From the NCBI GenBank assembly GCA_963921255.3, contig CAWUEW020000001.1:620001-684000 (forward strand): a DNA stretch of 64,000 nucleotides, read 5' to 3'. Within the stretch, counting starts at the first letter, position 1; each line of letters starts with the position of its first letter. Below the pieces are notes generated by a model that was not told the origin of the DNA, did no database searches, and worked only from the letters and a program-made list of their open reading frames with translations. This DNA comes from JANSYL01 sp963921255. GTDB lineage: Bacteria > Pseudomonadota > Alphaproteobacteria > Rhodobacterales > Rhodobacteraceae. This document shows positions 52,130 to 64,000 of the stretch, piece after piece. Position numbers and translations under genes: made by a program.

Positions 52130-53044
52130 ATGGCCCATCGCTATACGTCCGATCTCACGTGGAAGGATGTCACCCCGAAAGAGGTGTATATGAACCGCCG
52201 CCAATTGCTGGTCGGCGGGGCCGCTTTGATGGGCGCAGGTCTGGCCGGCGGTCAGGCGCATGCCGCGCAGGATGCCTGGGATCTGACCCCGAACACCTGG
52301 GAAGAGATCACGACCTACAACAACTTCTATGAATTCGGGACGGGCAAGGACGATCCGGCCCGCAACGCGCACACGCTGACCACCGCGCCCTGGAGCATCG
52401 AGATTGACGGGATGGTCGACAATCCCGGCACCTACTCGATGGAGCAGATCCTTGACGGCGTGACCGTCGAGGAACGCATCTACCGCCTGCGCTGCGTCGA
52501 GCGCTGGTCGATGGTCGTGCCTTGGAACGGTTTCGAGCTGGCCGATCTGCTGAACCGGGTCGGGGTCCAGGACGGCGCGCGCTACGTGGCCTTTGAAACC
52601 GCCATGCGGCCGGACGAGATGCCGGGCCTTCGCAGCCCGGTGATTGATTGGCCCTATCGAGAAGGTCTGCGCCTTGACGAGGCGATGCATCCGCTGACCC
52701 TTTTGGCGACCGGTCTTTACGGTGAACCGATGCCGAACCAGAACGGGGCACCGATCCGCTTGGTGGTGCCGTGGAAGTATGGCTACAAATCCATCAAGTC
52801 GATTGTGCGCATCACGCTGACCGACGAACAGCCGCCCACCGCGTGGAACACCTATTCCGCGCGCGAGTACGGGTTCTATTCGAACGTGAACCCGAACCGC
52901 GATCATCCGCGCTGGAGCCAGCGGCAGGAACGTCGGATCGGGGGTGGCCTGTTCGCGCGCAACATCGATACGCTGATGTTCAACGGCTATGAAGAAGAGG
53001 TCGCCCATCTGTACGAGGGCATGGACCTGATCGAGTTCCACTAG
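52130..53044 (+). CDS. msrP: Periplasmic methionine-sulfoxide reductase, catalytic subunit
   Basis: 304 residues. Twin-arginine signal: NRRQLLVGGAALMGAG at residues 22-37. The molybdenum-ligating cysteine is Cys122 in YRLRCVERWSMVVPW. APWSIEIDGMVDNPG and VPWKYGYKSIKSIVRI are the YedY family blocks. With MsrQ it repairs oxidised methionines of envelope proteins. It needs molybdopterin, supplied by moaB/moaDE. Ribosome site AAAAGGAG (52116-52123) sets the ATG at 52130. Followed by msrQ after 4 bp. Confidence 0.94.
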   Translation: MAHRYTSDLTWKDVTPKEVYMNRRQLLVGGAALMGAGLAGGQAHAAQDAWDLTPNTWEEITTYNNFYEFGTGKDDPARNAHTLTTAPWSIEIDGMVDNPGTYSMEQILDGVTVEERIYRLRCVERWSMVVPWNGFELADLLNRVGVQDGARYVAFETAMRPDEMPGLRSPVIDWPYREGLRLDEAMHPLTLLATGLYGEPMPNQNGAPIRLVVPWKYGYKSIKSIVRITLTDEQPPTAWNTYSAREYGFYSNVNPNRDHPRWSQRQERRIGGGLFARNIDTLMFNGYEEEVAHLYEGMDLIEFH

Positions 53045-53048
53045 GACC

Positions 53049-53687
53049 ATGGCAAGCTCGGATCATATCGCGGCCCGCCCGCCTCTGGCTCAGCGCGTGA
53101 ACGGCGTGCTGCGCCGCGTGCCGCCCTGGACATTGTATATCGCGGGGGCGGTTTATGGCGGGTGGCTGTTCTATCTGGCCGCAACGGGCGGTCTGGGCGT
53201 TGAGCCAATCAACACGTTGGAACGCCTGTATGGTGAGATCACCTTGCAGCTGATCGTGTTGGGCTTGGCGGTGACGCCACTCCGCCAGTATCTCGGCCTG
53301 AACCTGATGCCGTTCCGCCGTGCGTTCGGGGTTTTGGCGTTCTTCTTCGTGATCGCGCATTTCCTGGTCTGGGCGGTTTTGGATGTTCAAACCTGGTCGG
53401 CGATTTGGGAAGACATTCTGGAACGTCCCTATGTGACGATCGGGATGGTCGGGTTCCTGTTGCTGATCCCCCTGGGACTGACGTCGAACAATCTGTCGGT
53501 GCGCAAGCTTGGCGCGACGGCCTGGCGGAAGCTGCACAAGCTGGTCTACCCGGCGGCGATCCTGGGGGCGGTGCATTACGTCTGGCTGGCCAAAGGGTTT
53601 CAGATCGAGCCGTTGGTCTATCTTTTCGCCATTGTCGGCCTTCTTGCGCTGCGGTCACGGTCGCGCCCGAGTCGAGTCGCCCGGTGA
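53049..53687 (+). CDS. msrQ: Heme-binding membrane subunit MsrQ
   Basis: 212 residues, six membrane helices of the ferric-reductase-like family. LGLAVTPLRQYLGLNLMPFRRAFG and FVIAHFLVWAVLDV, with histidines in IAHF, WRKLHKLVY and VHYVWL as likely heme ligands. Passes electrons from the quinone pool to MsrP. A short stem-loop follows the stop. Confidence 0.93.
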   Translation: MASSDHIAARPPLAQRVNGVLRRVPPWTLYIAGAVYGGWLFYLAATGGLGVEPINTLERLYGEITLQLIVLGLAVTPLRQYLGLNLMPFRRAFGVLAFFFVIAHFLVWAVLDVQTWSAIWEDILERPYVTIGMVGFLLLIPLGLTSNNLSVRKLGATAWRKLHKLVYPAAILGAVHYVWLAKGFQIEPLVYLFAIVGLLALRSRSRPSRVAR

Positions 53688-53752
53688 CTCGCCCCTGACT
53701 CGGGGCGATTCAGCCGAGTCTCATGTGGATAACCCGCTACATCTGGGGATAA
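53669..53752. promoter_or_regulatory. GANTC cluster with two DnaA-box-like sites
   Basis: Six GANTC sites fall at 53669, 53674, 53686, 53697, 53707 and 53716; the first ones overlap the end of msrQ. TGTGGATAA (perfect DnaA box on the minus strand) is at 53724-53732 and TGGGGATAA (one mismatch) at 53744-53752, 20 bp apart and in the same direction. GACTCGCCCC/GGGGCGATTC (53686-53711) can form a stem with one mismatch. GANTC is the CcrM target in this class. Confidence 0.6.
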
Positions 53753-53780
53753 CCACACTTCGAACCACAAGAAGCGCTGT

Positions 53781-53837
53781 TTTTACCCCACACCAATAGG
53801 GGGGCTCACATAGGTGACCCAGGGGTGTGGGGTAAAA
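53781..53837. repeat. 14-bp perfect inverted repeat
   Basis: TTTTACCCCACACC (53781-53794) and GGTGTGGGGTAAAA (53824-53837) are exact complements, separated by 29 bp. AT-rich sequence follows to about 53920, just upstream of the rRNA promoter. Confidence 0.75.
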
Positions 53838-53925
53838 TCGGCGCAAAATCACCCGTGTAATCATTTGAAAATAAACAACTAACACGCTTTTTCGCAAAAA
53901 ATGTCATCTTTCTGCAAAAAAGCCC

Positions 53926-53954
53926 TTGCGGCCCCCCGGCCCCATCCGTAAATA
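53926..53954 (+). promoter_or_regulatory. rRNA operon promoter
   Basis: TTGCGG at 53926-53931 and TAAATA at 53949-53954 with a 17-bp spacer. A-rich tracts immediately upstream (AAAAAA at about 53896 and 53915) would serve as an UP element. Transcription should begin near 53961, leaving a leader of about 385 nt with boxA before the 16S gene. Confidence 0.7.
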
Positions 53955-54103
53955 CCCCCTCACCGGCGGCGCAGAGATGCACCAACGGGGCGCCAGACGG
54001 GTCACAGCGGAAACGCAACGGCAACGAGGCGGTAAGAAAATCGAGGGAATTCGGGCGGGGCGCGCCAAACAAGTTACGGCGCATCTCTGTTTGTTTTGTC
54101 TCA

Positions 54104-54115
54104 TGCTCTTTGAAA
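54104..54115 (+). promoter_or_regulatory. rRNA leader boxA antitermination site
   Basis: TGCTCTTTGAAA is a full match to the boxA element that binds NusB/NusE. A stem-loop GTCCCAAC/GTTGGGAC follows at 54275-54296 before the mature 16S. Confidence 0.8.
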
Positions 54116-54344
54116 TTGCTGGTTTCTGAAGAGATATGCGGGCGGTTTGGTCATTGCGACGTAAGACCGATGCATATCAACGCTTCTAGGCTTCGGCCGA
54201 TGATGAAGTGTCAGCTTCACTGTTTGGACGGCTTTCGGTTTCTATGAAACCAGAAGCACAACAAACAGAAGACTGTCCCAACTTGCCGGTTGGGACGATG
54301 ATGTGCAGAGGTTCAACGTAAAGGATACGCTGGTAACGGCGTTT

Positions 54345-55815
<1,471 letters not shown>

Positions 55816-55944
55816 GTTTCTAGCAGCGGTGCTTGCATCACTCGTGAAACACTTAGCAGAAGTCGGTTTCTCAAGACCGACACACATCGGCCAGGCCGTC
55901 CTCATATCTCTTCGGAACAGAAAACGGGTTACCGCCCGTGACTT

Positions 55945-56021
<77 letters not shown>

Positions 56022-56041
56022 ATATCCCTTCGGGATCATAT

Positions 56042-56117
56042 GGGGCCTTAGCTCAGCTGGGAGAGCGCCTGATTTGCATTCAGGAGGTCAGCGGTTCGAT
56101 CCCGCTAGGCTCCACCA
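56042..56117 (+). tRNA. tRNA-Ala (UGC)
   Basis: 76 nt with CCA encoded. Acceptor GGGGCCT pairs with AGGCTCC (one G-T); anticodon TGC in the loop TTTGCAT. 20 nt after tRNA-Ile. Confidence 0.96.
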
Positions 56118-56461
56118 TCCACCGATTTGACCGTTAAGCACCTGACCAGGTTCTTAACCGTCCAATCGGACGTATATGACATCGTTTAGAGAGATACACA
56201 TCAGTTTTATGCTGATCCGGGCAGTGCGCCTTGGATCGCGGGGTAAGGCCCGCAAGCATAATTCTATCCAAGTCAAGTACACTAACCCGTCAGGTTCAAA
56301 AGGCCTGACAATAGTTCTTTCCTCCCGGCATGGGGCCGATGACCTCGGCAATGCAGGATCCAGGGGAAAGAGCGGGAAATGTGATGCTTTTGATCCCAGA
56401 AGAATGGGTTGGGTGAACCAGCCAACCCTCGGCAGACGAAAGCCTGTCTTTTTCTGGATCA
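56118..56461 (+). other. 16S-23S spacer (3-prime part)
   Basis: No gene. The end, TCTGGATCAAATCAAGC, pairs with GCTTGATTTGATCCAG after the 23S gene (59282-59297), forming the processing stem. Short stems such as GTCAGG/CCTGAC occur within. Confidence 0.6.
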
Positions 56462-59292
<2,831 letters not shown>

Positions 59293-59370
59293 TCCAGTAG
59301 AAGCCAGGCTTCTGCGGACGATTAAGCATCGCACCATGCGTGTGCTGACTTGGATCGTGTTTCTTTCTTG

Positions 59371-59487
59371 GTTTGGTGGTCATAGCGTAAGCAAAACACC
59401 CGGCTCCATTCCGAACCCGGCCGTTAAGTGCTACTGCGCCGATGGTACTGCGTCTTAAGGCGTGGGAGAGTAGGTCACCGCCAAACC
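59371..59487 (+). rRNA. rrf: 5S ribosomal RNA
   Basis: 117 nt; GTTTGGTGGTC at the start pairs with CACCGCCAAACC at the end. CCATTCCGAACCCGG is the loop A-B conserved part. Flanked by GTGTTTCTT and AAGAAACAC, which extend the processing stem. Confidence 0.95.
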
Positions 59488-59551
59488 TAGTAAGAAACAC
59501 GTTCGTATCTCTCTGACGATTTCCCCAACATTCTGACTGATTTGGCCTTCG

Positions 59552-60895
59552 ATGGCCTGTCTCCGCGTCTTGCGGTCCAGAACAGTTTGTTTGCCGTTTC
59601 CCTTTTTGCGGGTCAGCGGCGACGTGGTAACCTCCTCTCATCGCACCATTTTTTGCGCCGAGGCTACCATTACCGCTTCTCCGAACGTCCTGTTCATCGC
59701 GATTGATGACCTGTTTGATTTCAATGCCTTCCGGCACAGCTTTGGCGTGGAAATTCAAACCCCGAACCTTGACCGCCTGTTCGACGAGTCGACCGTGTTC
59801 CAGAACGCGTTCGCCACGACCCCGGTGTGCAATCCGTCACGCACGGCCACCCTGACCGGAAAGTCCCCGTTCGAGACCCAGGTCCATGACAACGTTTTGC
59901 CCTGGTACGAGGCCGCGCCGATTGCCGAAAGCCTGCCGGCGCTGATGCGCGACGCGGGGTATCACACCGCAAGTGCAGGCAAAGTGTTTCACGGCTACAA
60001 ACCGCAGCCCGACGACGTCAACGCACGGCTGTTTTCCGAGCCTGTTCCGAACATTCGCGACAGTTTTACCTTGTCCGAGGGGGTCTCCAACGGCGGCGGC
60101 TGGAATGCGCTCGGTTTCACCGGCTCGGATGATGCGTTCTATGATCACAAGGTCGCCGATTGGGGCGTCGATTTCCTCGATCGCTACGACGGTGAAGACC
60201 CGTTCATGCTGATGTTGGGGTTCAAGCACCCGCACAACAATTTCGAACTGCCTCAGGCCTACTACGATCTCTACGACAAGGAGCAGATCCAGGTGCCAAC
60301 CTCGTGGGTTGCAGGTGACCTTGCCGACGCGCCGGCGTTCGCGGATCAGTTCATGACCAAAGGCCGGTTCTTTCCGGATCGGGATTTCGACACCTGGCAG
60401 GGCACGGTGGAGGGGTATCTTGCGGCCATCTCCCACGCCGATGCGCAGGTTGGTCGCGTCCTCGATGCCCTGAACGAGAGTGACCATGCCGATGACACGA
60501 TGATCGTTTTGTTCTCGGATCACGGGTTCCAGCTTGGATCGAAGGATCACTTCGGGAAATTCACCTTGTGGGAGGAAAGTGCGCGCGCGCCGCTGGCGAT
60601 CAAGATGCCCGGGGCCGAGGCGGCGGTGGTCGACACACCCGTCGGTCTGATCGACATCTTGCCCACGGTGCTGGACGCTGCTGATCTGACCAAGCCGGAC
60701 TACGCCGTCGGAGACAGCCTGCTGCCCCTGGTGGATCCGGCCTATGGCACGCATGCCGACAAGCCCGTCTTCACCCATGTGTATGGCTCTATGTCATTGA
60801 GAAGTGGGGACTTTCGCTACATCCGCTATGCGGACGGGAGTGAGGAATTTTACGACCTCTCGACTGATGCCGCGCAGATCATAAATCTTGTATAA
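59552..60895 (+). CDS. Sulfatase (type I, formylglycine), N-terminal part of a sulfatase-RTX fusion
   Basis: 447 residues as counted from the first ATG; the true start is uncertain (GTG at 59624 is possible) because the family N-terminus is PNVLFIAIDDLFDF at about residue 44. Metal-binding Asp52-Asp53 and the CxPSR motif TTPVCNPSRTATLTG (Cys93 to become formylglycine, Arg97) are intact. SDHGFQLGSKDHFGKFTLWE supplies Asp/His and the DLSTDAAQIINLV end is the usual sulfatase tail. It resembles iduronate-2-sulfatase-like enzymes of marine bacteria and would cleave sulfate esters, perhaps of algal polysaccharides. TAA at 60893 stops it; the same frame then continues into RTX repeats. Confidence 0.9.
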   Translation: MACLRVLRSRTVCLPFPFLRVSGDVVTSSHRTIFCAEATITASPNVLFIAIDDLFDFNAFRHSFGVEIQTPNLDRLFDESTVFQNAFATTPVCNPSRTATLTGKSPFETQVHDNVLPWYEAAPIAESLPALMRDAGYHTASAGKVFHGYKPQPDDVNARLFSEPVPNIRDSFTLSEGVSNGGGWNALGFTGSDDAFYDHKVADWGVDFLDRYDGEDPFMLMLGFKHPHNNFELPQAYYDLYDKEQIQVPTSWVAGDLADAPAFADQFMTKGRFFPDRDFDTWQGTVEGYLAAISHADAQVGRVLDALNESDHADDTMIVLFSDHGFQLGSKDHFGKFTLWEESARAPLAIKMPGAEAAVVDTPVGLIDILPTVLDAADLTKPDYAVGDSLLPLVDPAYGTHADKPVFTHVYGSMSLRSGDFRYIRYADGSEEFYDLSTDAAQIINLV

Positions 60896-62518
60896 GATAT
60901 AAGCGCCGCAGAAAAACTTGCCGAGATCCGTGCTGAACTCTTCGATGAGGCAGCGTGGTTCGGCATTACGTCCGATCCCTCAGCGGCCACCCTCCTTGGC
61001 GATGACGCACCCAACGTCCTGTTGGCCCAACCCGCCACAACGGAGATGCGCGGCGGAGACGGCGACGACGTCTATTTCCGGACCAGCAATGACGCCAGGA
61101 TCCTCGAGACCGAGAACGGCGGCACCGATATTGTCTACCTTGGGGGGGCGGGCCCCCATACCCTTGATCCACATGTCGAGCATGCGTTTCTCGGCGTGGT
61201 CACGGCGCCGGCCCCGATTTCGCTGACTGGGAACGATCTGGTCAATCACATCCAGATCACAGGCGCCAGCGTTGTGGCGCGGGGCGGTGCCGGCGATGAC
61301 ACGATCCTGGCCGAGCAATGGTCCACCAACACGCTGTTTGGCGATGCGGGCCATGACAAGCTGCGCGGCGCGAACTGGTCCGACAAACTGGCTGGTGGAA
61401 CCGGCAATGACACACTGCAGGGCATGCGCGGAAACGACGTGCTGAACGGTGGGGCCGGCGCCGACCGGCTGGAGGGCAACGCGGGTCTTGATACCGCGGA
61501 TTACCGCGCCAACAGCACCGACATTCACGTCAGCCTCTACACCGGGCGGGCCTATGGCGGCGAGGCGCAGGGCGACCGTTTGTCCGATATCGAGCGTGTG
61601 TGGGGCAGCAACCAGGACGACGTCATCATGGGGGACAACGGGGCCAATATCCTTGATGGGCGCGACGGCTCGGACTTTCTGCATGGCTATGGCGGAAACG
61701 ACAGTTTTTTCGCCGGCGCGGGCGCGGACGGCATCGTTGGGGGCGCCGGTTTCGACGAGCTGAGCTATCGCTTCAATGACACGGCGGTTGTCTCGCACAT
61801 GGGGCATGGCCAATCCTGGGGCGGGCACGCCCAGGGCGACAGCTACCATGGAATCGAGGCGCTGCATGGCTCTCGCGGGCACGACACGCATATCGGCAAC
61901 GCGGCTGACAATCGGTTGGATGGCTGGTTGGGCCGCGACTATCTGCACGGGGGGGATGGGAACGATACCCTCATCGGTGGGGCCGGCGCCGATGGTCTTG
62001 TGGGGGGGCGCGGAACGGATGTTCTGGATTACAGTGGCTCGCGCGCGGCGATTCAGATCAACCTCGGCGCCTACACGGCTGCCGGTGGGGATGCGGAGGG
62101 CGATTGGTTCTGGGCCGTGGAATCGGTGATTGGCAGCGCCTATGCCGATACCCTGACCGGCGGGGCCGCGGACGGTGCGCTCAGCGGCGGTCAGGGGGCC
62201 GACCACCTTGTCGCTGGCCGTGGGGCGACGGACATGACCGGTGGTTCAGGGGCCGACACCTTTGCCTTCGGACTGGGCGCGCTGGAGGGCGGCGCATCTC
62301 ACAGAATCACCGACTTCGCGGCACAAGACACGATCCTGCTGACCGGTGGTGTGACGGTCTCCACCATCGACACCACGCAGGCCGGGACGACGGCAACCTT
62401 GGTCGGTGAGCTGGATGGCATTGAAATCCTGAGCCTTTTAAGCATCGACGGGGTGACGCTCGGCCGCGAGGCGTTCGAAGACGACATCGATCCGGACGAT
62501 CCCCTTCTGGGCATTTAA
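60896..62518 (+). pseudogene. RTX calcium-binding repeat region, in frame after the sulfatase stop
   Basis: 540 residues in the same frame as the sulfatase. DISAAEKLAEIRAELFDEAA restores the normal sulfatase C-terminus, then come roughly seventeen GGxGxDxUx-type nonapeptides, for example GGDGDDVYF, GGTGNDTLQ, GGAGADRLE, GRDGSDFLH, GGDGNDTLI and GGRGTDVLD, which bind calcium after export. The tail (HRITDFAAQDTILL and beyond) is typical of type I secreted proteins of Rhodobacteraceae. There is no ribosome site or good start after the stop; a TTG at 61022 exists but would omit the linker. It is therefore the severed C-terminal half of a 987-residue fusion, unless the stop is a sequencing error or is read through. 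tRNA-fMet lies 77 bp after its end. Confidence 0.85.
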
Positions 62519-62595
62519 GGCATGAAAAATCGGTCACAAATCTGTCGTTTTGCCATTGAGGCCCCCGGGAAAACGCGATAGGTCACCGCTGTTGG

Positions 62596-62673
<78 letters not shown>

Positions 62674-62808
62674 ACACTCATTGGTCCGCCCTGTTACGGA
62701 CCAAGACAGCACTCCCAAAATCTTGAACGCGTACCGGAACAGCCCGCGATGGCGGGGCCGGTGGACGTGTGTTCACTGTAATTTCAGAAAATGCATCCAG
62801 ATTCGGAA

Positions 62809-62831
62809 ATGCTTCGATATTATGGAAGCAT
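62809..62831. promoter_or_regulatory. Inverted repeat over the LysR start codon
   Basis: ATGCTTC-N9-GAAGCAT, perfect 7-bp arms; the right arm ends inside the ATG at 62830. It fits a site for self-repression. A direct-repeat-like GAAAATGC (about 62787) and GGAAATGC (62805) lie before it. Confidence 0.55.
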
Positions 62832-63732
62832 GGCTGTCTTGAATCTTCATCACCTCCGTTTGTTTCGGGCCGTCGCGCGCGAGGGCACGCTGACAGGTGC
62901 TGCGCGGCTACTGAACCTGTCGCAATCGGCGGTGTCGACCCAGATCAAGTCGCTAGAGGCCTCGCTCGGTCATGACCTGTTTGAGCGTCGGGGGCGTGGC
63001 CTTGCCCTGACGGAGGCTGGCCGTATCGCTCTGGACCACGCCGAAGCCATCTTCCGCACCGCCGAAGACCTGTCTGCCACGCTGCGGGATGCCGGCGGGG
63101 GGCGTCGGGCCTTGCGCGTCGGGTCGCTGGCGACGCTGTCGCGCAATTTCCAGATCGCCTTTCTGCGGCCCCTCATCGGTCGGCCAACGGTCGAAGTTGT
63201 ACTGCGGTCGGGCACGCAGTCTGGCCTGCTCCGAAGCCTGGAGGCCCTGGCCCTGGACGTGGTGTTGACCAACCTGCCACCCGCGCGGGATGCGGCCAGT
63301 CCGTTCATGGTCGCGCGCATGGCCGAGCAGCCCGTCAGCTTGATCGGCACCCCTCAACGCGTCGGGGCCGCGACCCGGGATCTGCCGACCTTGCTTGCGG
63401 ACGAGCCTTTGATCTTGCCGACCCCGGAAACGGCGGTTCGGGCGGCGTTTGACGCCCTGATCACGCGATTGGACGTGCAGCCGAGCGTCGCGGCCGAGGC
63501 TGACGATGTGGCCATGTTGCGGCTTTTGGCCCGGGATGACGCCGGGCTCGTGGTGATCCCGCCGATCGCGGTGCGCGACGAACTGGCCTCGGGCCGTTTG
63601 GTGGAGGCTGCCAAACTGGAGGGCATCGCCGAGTCGTTCTACGCGGTCACGCTGCAACGCAGGTTTCCCAACCCCCTTCTGACAGAGTTGCTGAACCATC
63701 CCCGCGACGAGGCGTGGTGGACGGCGCAGTAG
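62830..63732 (+). CDS. LysR family transcriptional regulator (NhaR-like subgroup)
   Basis: 300 residues. HTH at about 4-60: HHLRLFRAVAREGTLTGAAR, SQSAVSTQIKSLEASLG. DLFERRGRGLALTEAGR resembles NhaR (FKRKGRGL). An effector domain follows (LRVGSLATLSRNFQIAFLRP). The ATG at 62830 is preferred to an in-frame one at 62791 because the latter lies before the conserved start. The gene for a nitronate monooxygenase follows 48 bp away on the same strand, and could be its target. Confidence 0.88.
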   Translation: MAVLNLHHLRLFRAVAREGTLTGAARLLNLSQSAVSTQIKSLEASLGHDLFERRGRGLALTEAGRIALDHAEAIFRTAEDLSATLRDAGGGRRALRVGSLATLSRNFQIAFLRPLIGRPTVEVVLRSGTQSGLLRSLEALALDVVLTNLPPARDAASPFMVARMAEQPVSLIGTPQRVGAATRDLPTLLADEPLILPTPETAVRAAFDALITRLDVQPSVAAEADDVAMLRLLARDDAGLVVIPPIAVRDELASGRLVEAAKLEGIAESFYAVTLQRRFPNPLLTELLNHPRDEAWWTAQ

Positions 63733-63780
63733 GCTGATTTGGATGGCCGGGCTGCCCGCATTGGGTGTAAGCCTCATGGC

Positions 63781-64000
63781 ATGACGCGCGCGAAAATCGA
63801 CACCCGCCTCACCCGCCTTCTGGGCATAGACACCCCCATCCTATGCGGCGGCCTGATGTGGCTTGCGACCGCGGAATACGTGGCCGCGGTGGTGAACGCG
63901 GGTGCGATGGGCTTCATCACGCCGCGATCCTACCCCGACGATGCGGCCTTTGCCGACGCCCTGGATCGCTGTGCCGCGCTGACGGGCGGCAAGCCCTTTG
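63781..64000 (+). CDS. Nitronate monooxygenase (partial)
   Basis: 73 residues are visible, running off the right edge. MTRAKIDTRLTRLLGIDTPI, then LCGGLMWLATAEYVAAVVNA and GAMGFITPRSYPD are the start of a 2-nitropropane dioxygenase FMN barrel (usually about 320-350 residues). Detoxifies nitronates such as propionate 3-nitronate, or is a related enoyl-reductase. Cotranscription with the LysR gene is possible. Confidence 0.88.
   Translation, partial: MTRAKIDTRLTRLLGIDTPILCGGLMWLATAEYVAAVVNAGAMGFITPRSYPDDAAFADALDRCAALTGGKPF

Noticed and set aside
53669..53925. Chromosomal replication origin
   Set aside because: DnaA boxes and AT-rich DNA are suggestive, but only two boxes are present and none of the usual neighbours (dnaA, parAB, gidA, hemE) is in the window. 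Kept as a question rather than a call.
60893..60895. Recoding of the stop as selenocysteine or pyrrolysine
   Set aside because: The codon is TAA; those systems use TGA and TAG.
61022..62518. Independent RTX protein starting at TTG 61022
   Set aside because: There is no ribosome site, and the codons from 60896 to 61021 complete the normal sulfatase tail in the same frame, so one interrupted gene is the better reading.
59552..62518. Transposon carrying the sulfatase
   Set aside because: I found no transposase, clear terminal inverted repeats or target duplication at the 5S and fMet sides.

Overview
The window looks like a chromosomal segment of a high-GC alphaproteobacterium of the Rhodobacteraceae/Roseobacter group. 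Supporting signs are an L-malyl-CoA/beta-methylmalyl-CoA lyase very like that of Rhodobacter, a membrane-anchored cytochrome c, the rRNA operon order 16S-tRNA-Ile-tRNA-Ala-23S-5S with a tRNA-fMet downstream, and a sulfatase joined to RTX repeats, a type of protein common in marine roseobacters. Most of the window is ordinary, tightly packed housekeeping sequence with many ATGA overlaps.

Layout. 1-10 kb: partial accA, an AraC/GyrI regulator with a stand-alone GyrI-like protein, mcl1, an S49 protease, a tiny zinc-ribbon membrane protein, a Ca/Na antiporter, a pteridine-reductase-like SDR, uvrC (one-base frameshift), pgsA, moaD and moaE. 10-23.5 kb: an OmpA-type protein with a small coiled-coil partner, ubiA, rsmE, gshA, a DUF805 protein, then a minus-strand pyrB - three membrane proteins - pyrC-like - plsY operon, a uracil-DNA glycosylase and moaB. 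23.6-36 kb: an RND efflux pair, an orphan DsbD-alpha-like protein, YqgE, an EamA transporter, an alcohol dehydrogenase with a divergent LysR regulator, a DECR-type SDR, a GNAT enzyme, prephenate dehydratase and cytochrome c. 36-46 kb: yejABEF peptide/microcin C-type importer, a DinB polymerase with a zinc-ribbon head, an SPFH/NfeD pair (SPFH frameshifted) and pyrF. 46-53.7 kb: clpB with a sigma-32-like promoter, two fasciclin proteins, an FMN glutamate-synthase-like protein and msrPQ.

53.7-62.7 kb is the most unusual part. Upstream of the rRNA operon lie six GANTC methylation sites in 52 bp, two DnaA-box-like sites, a 14-bp perfect inverted repeat, an AT-rich tract, and a good rRNA promoter with boxA. 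Downstream, about 3 kb coding for a secreted-type sulfatase fused in frame to RTX calcium-binding repeats sits between the 5S gene and tRNA-fMet, which are normally neighbours in this group. A single in-frame TAA cuts this protein near the sulfatase/RTX boundary. The window closes with a LysR regulator and a partial nitronate monooxygenase.

Other structure: a bipartite palindrome repeated at two convergent gene ends (10.1 and 44.9 kb), three copies of another dispersed repeat (two at 42.2 kb in inverted orientation, one at 49.2 kb), and two single-base frameshifts in otherwise well-conserved genes, which may be sequencing errors. I saw no CRISPR array, transposase or prophage.
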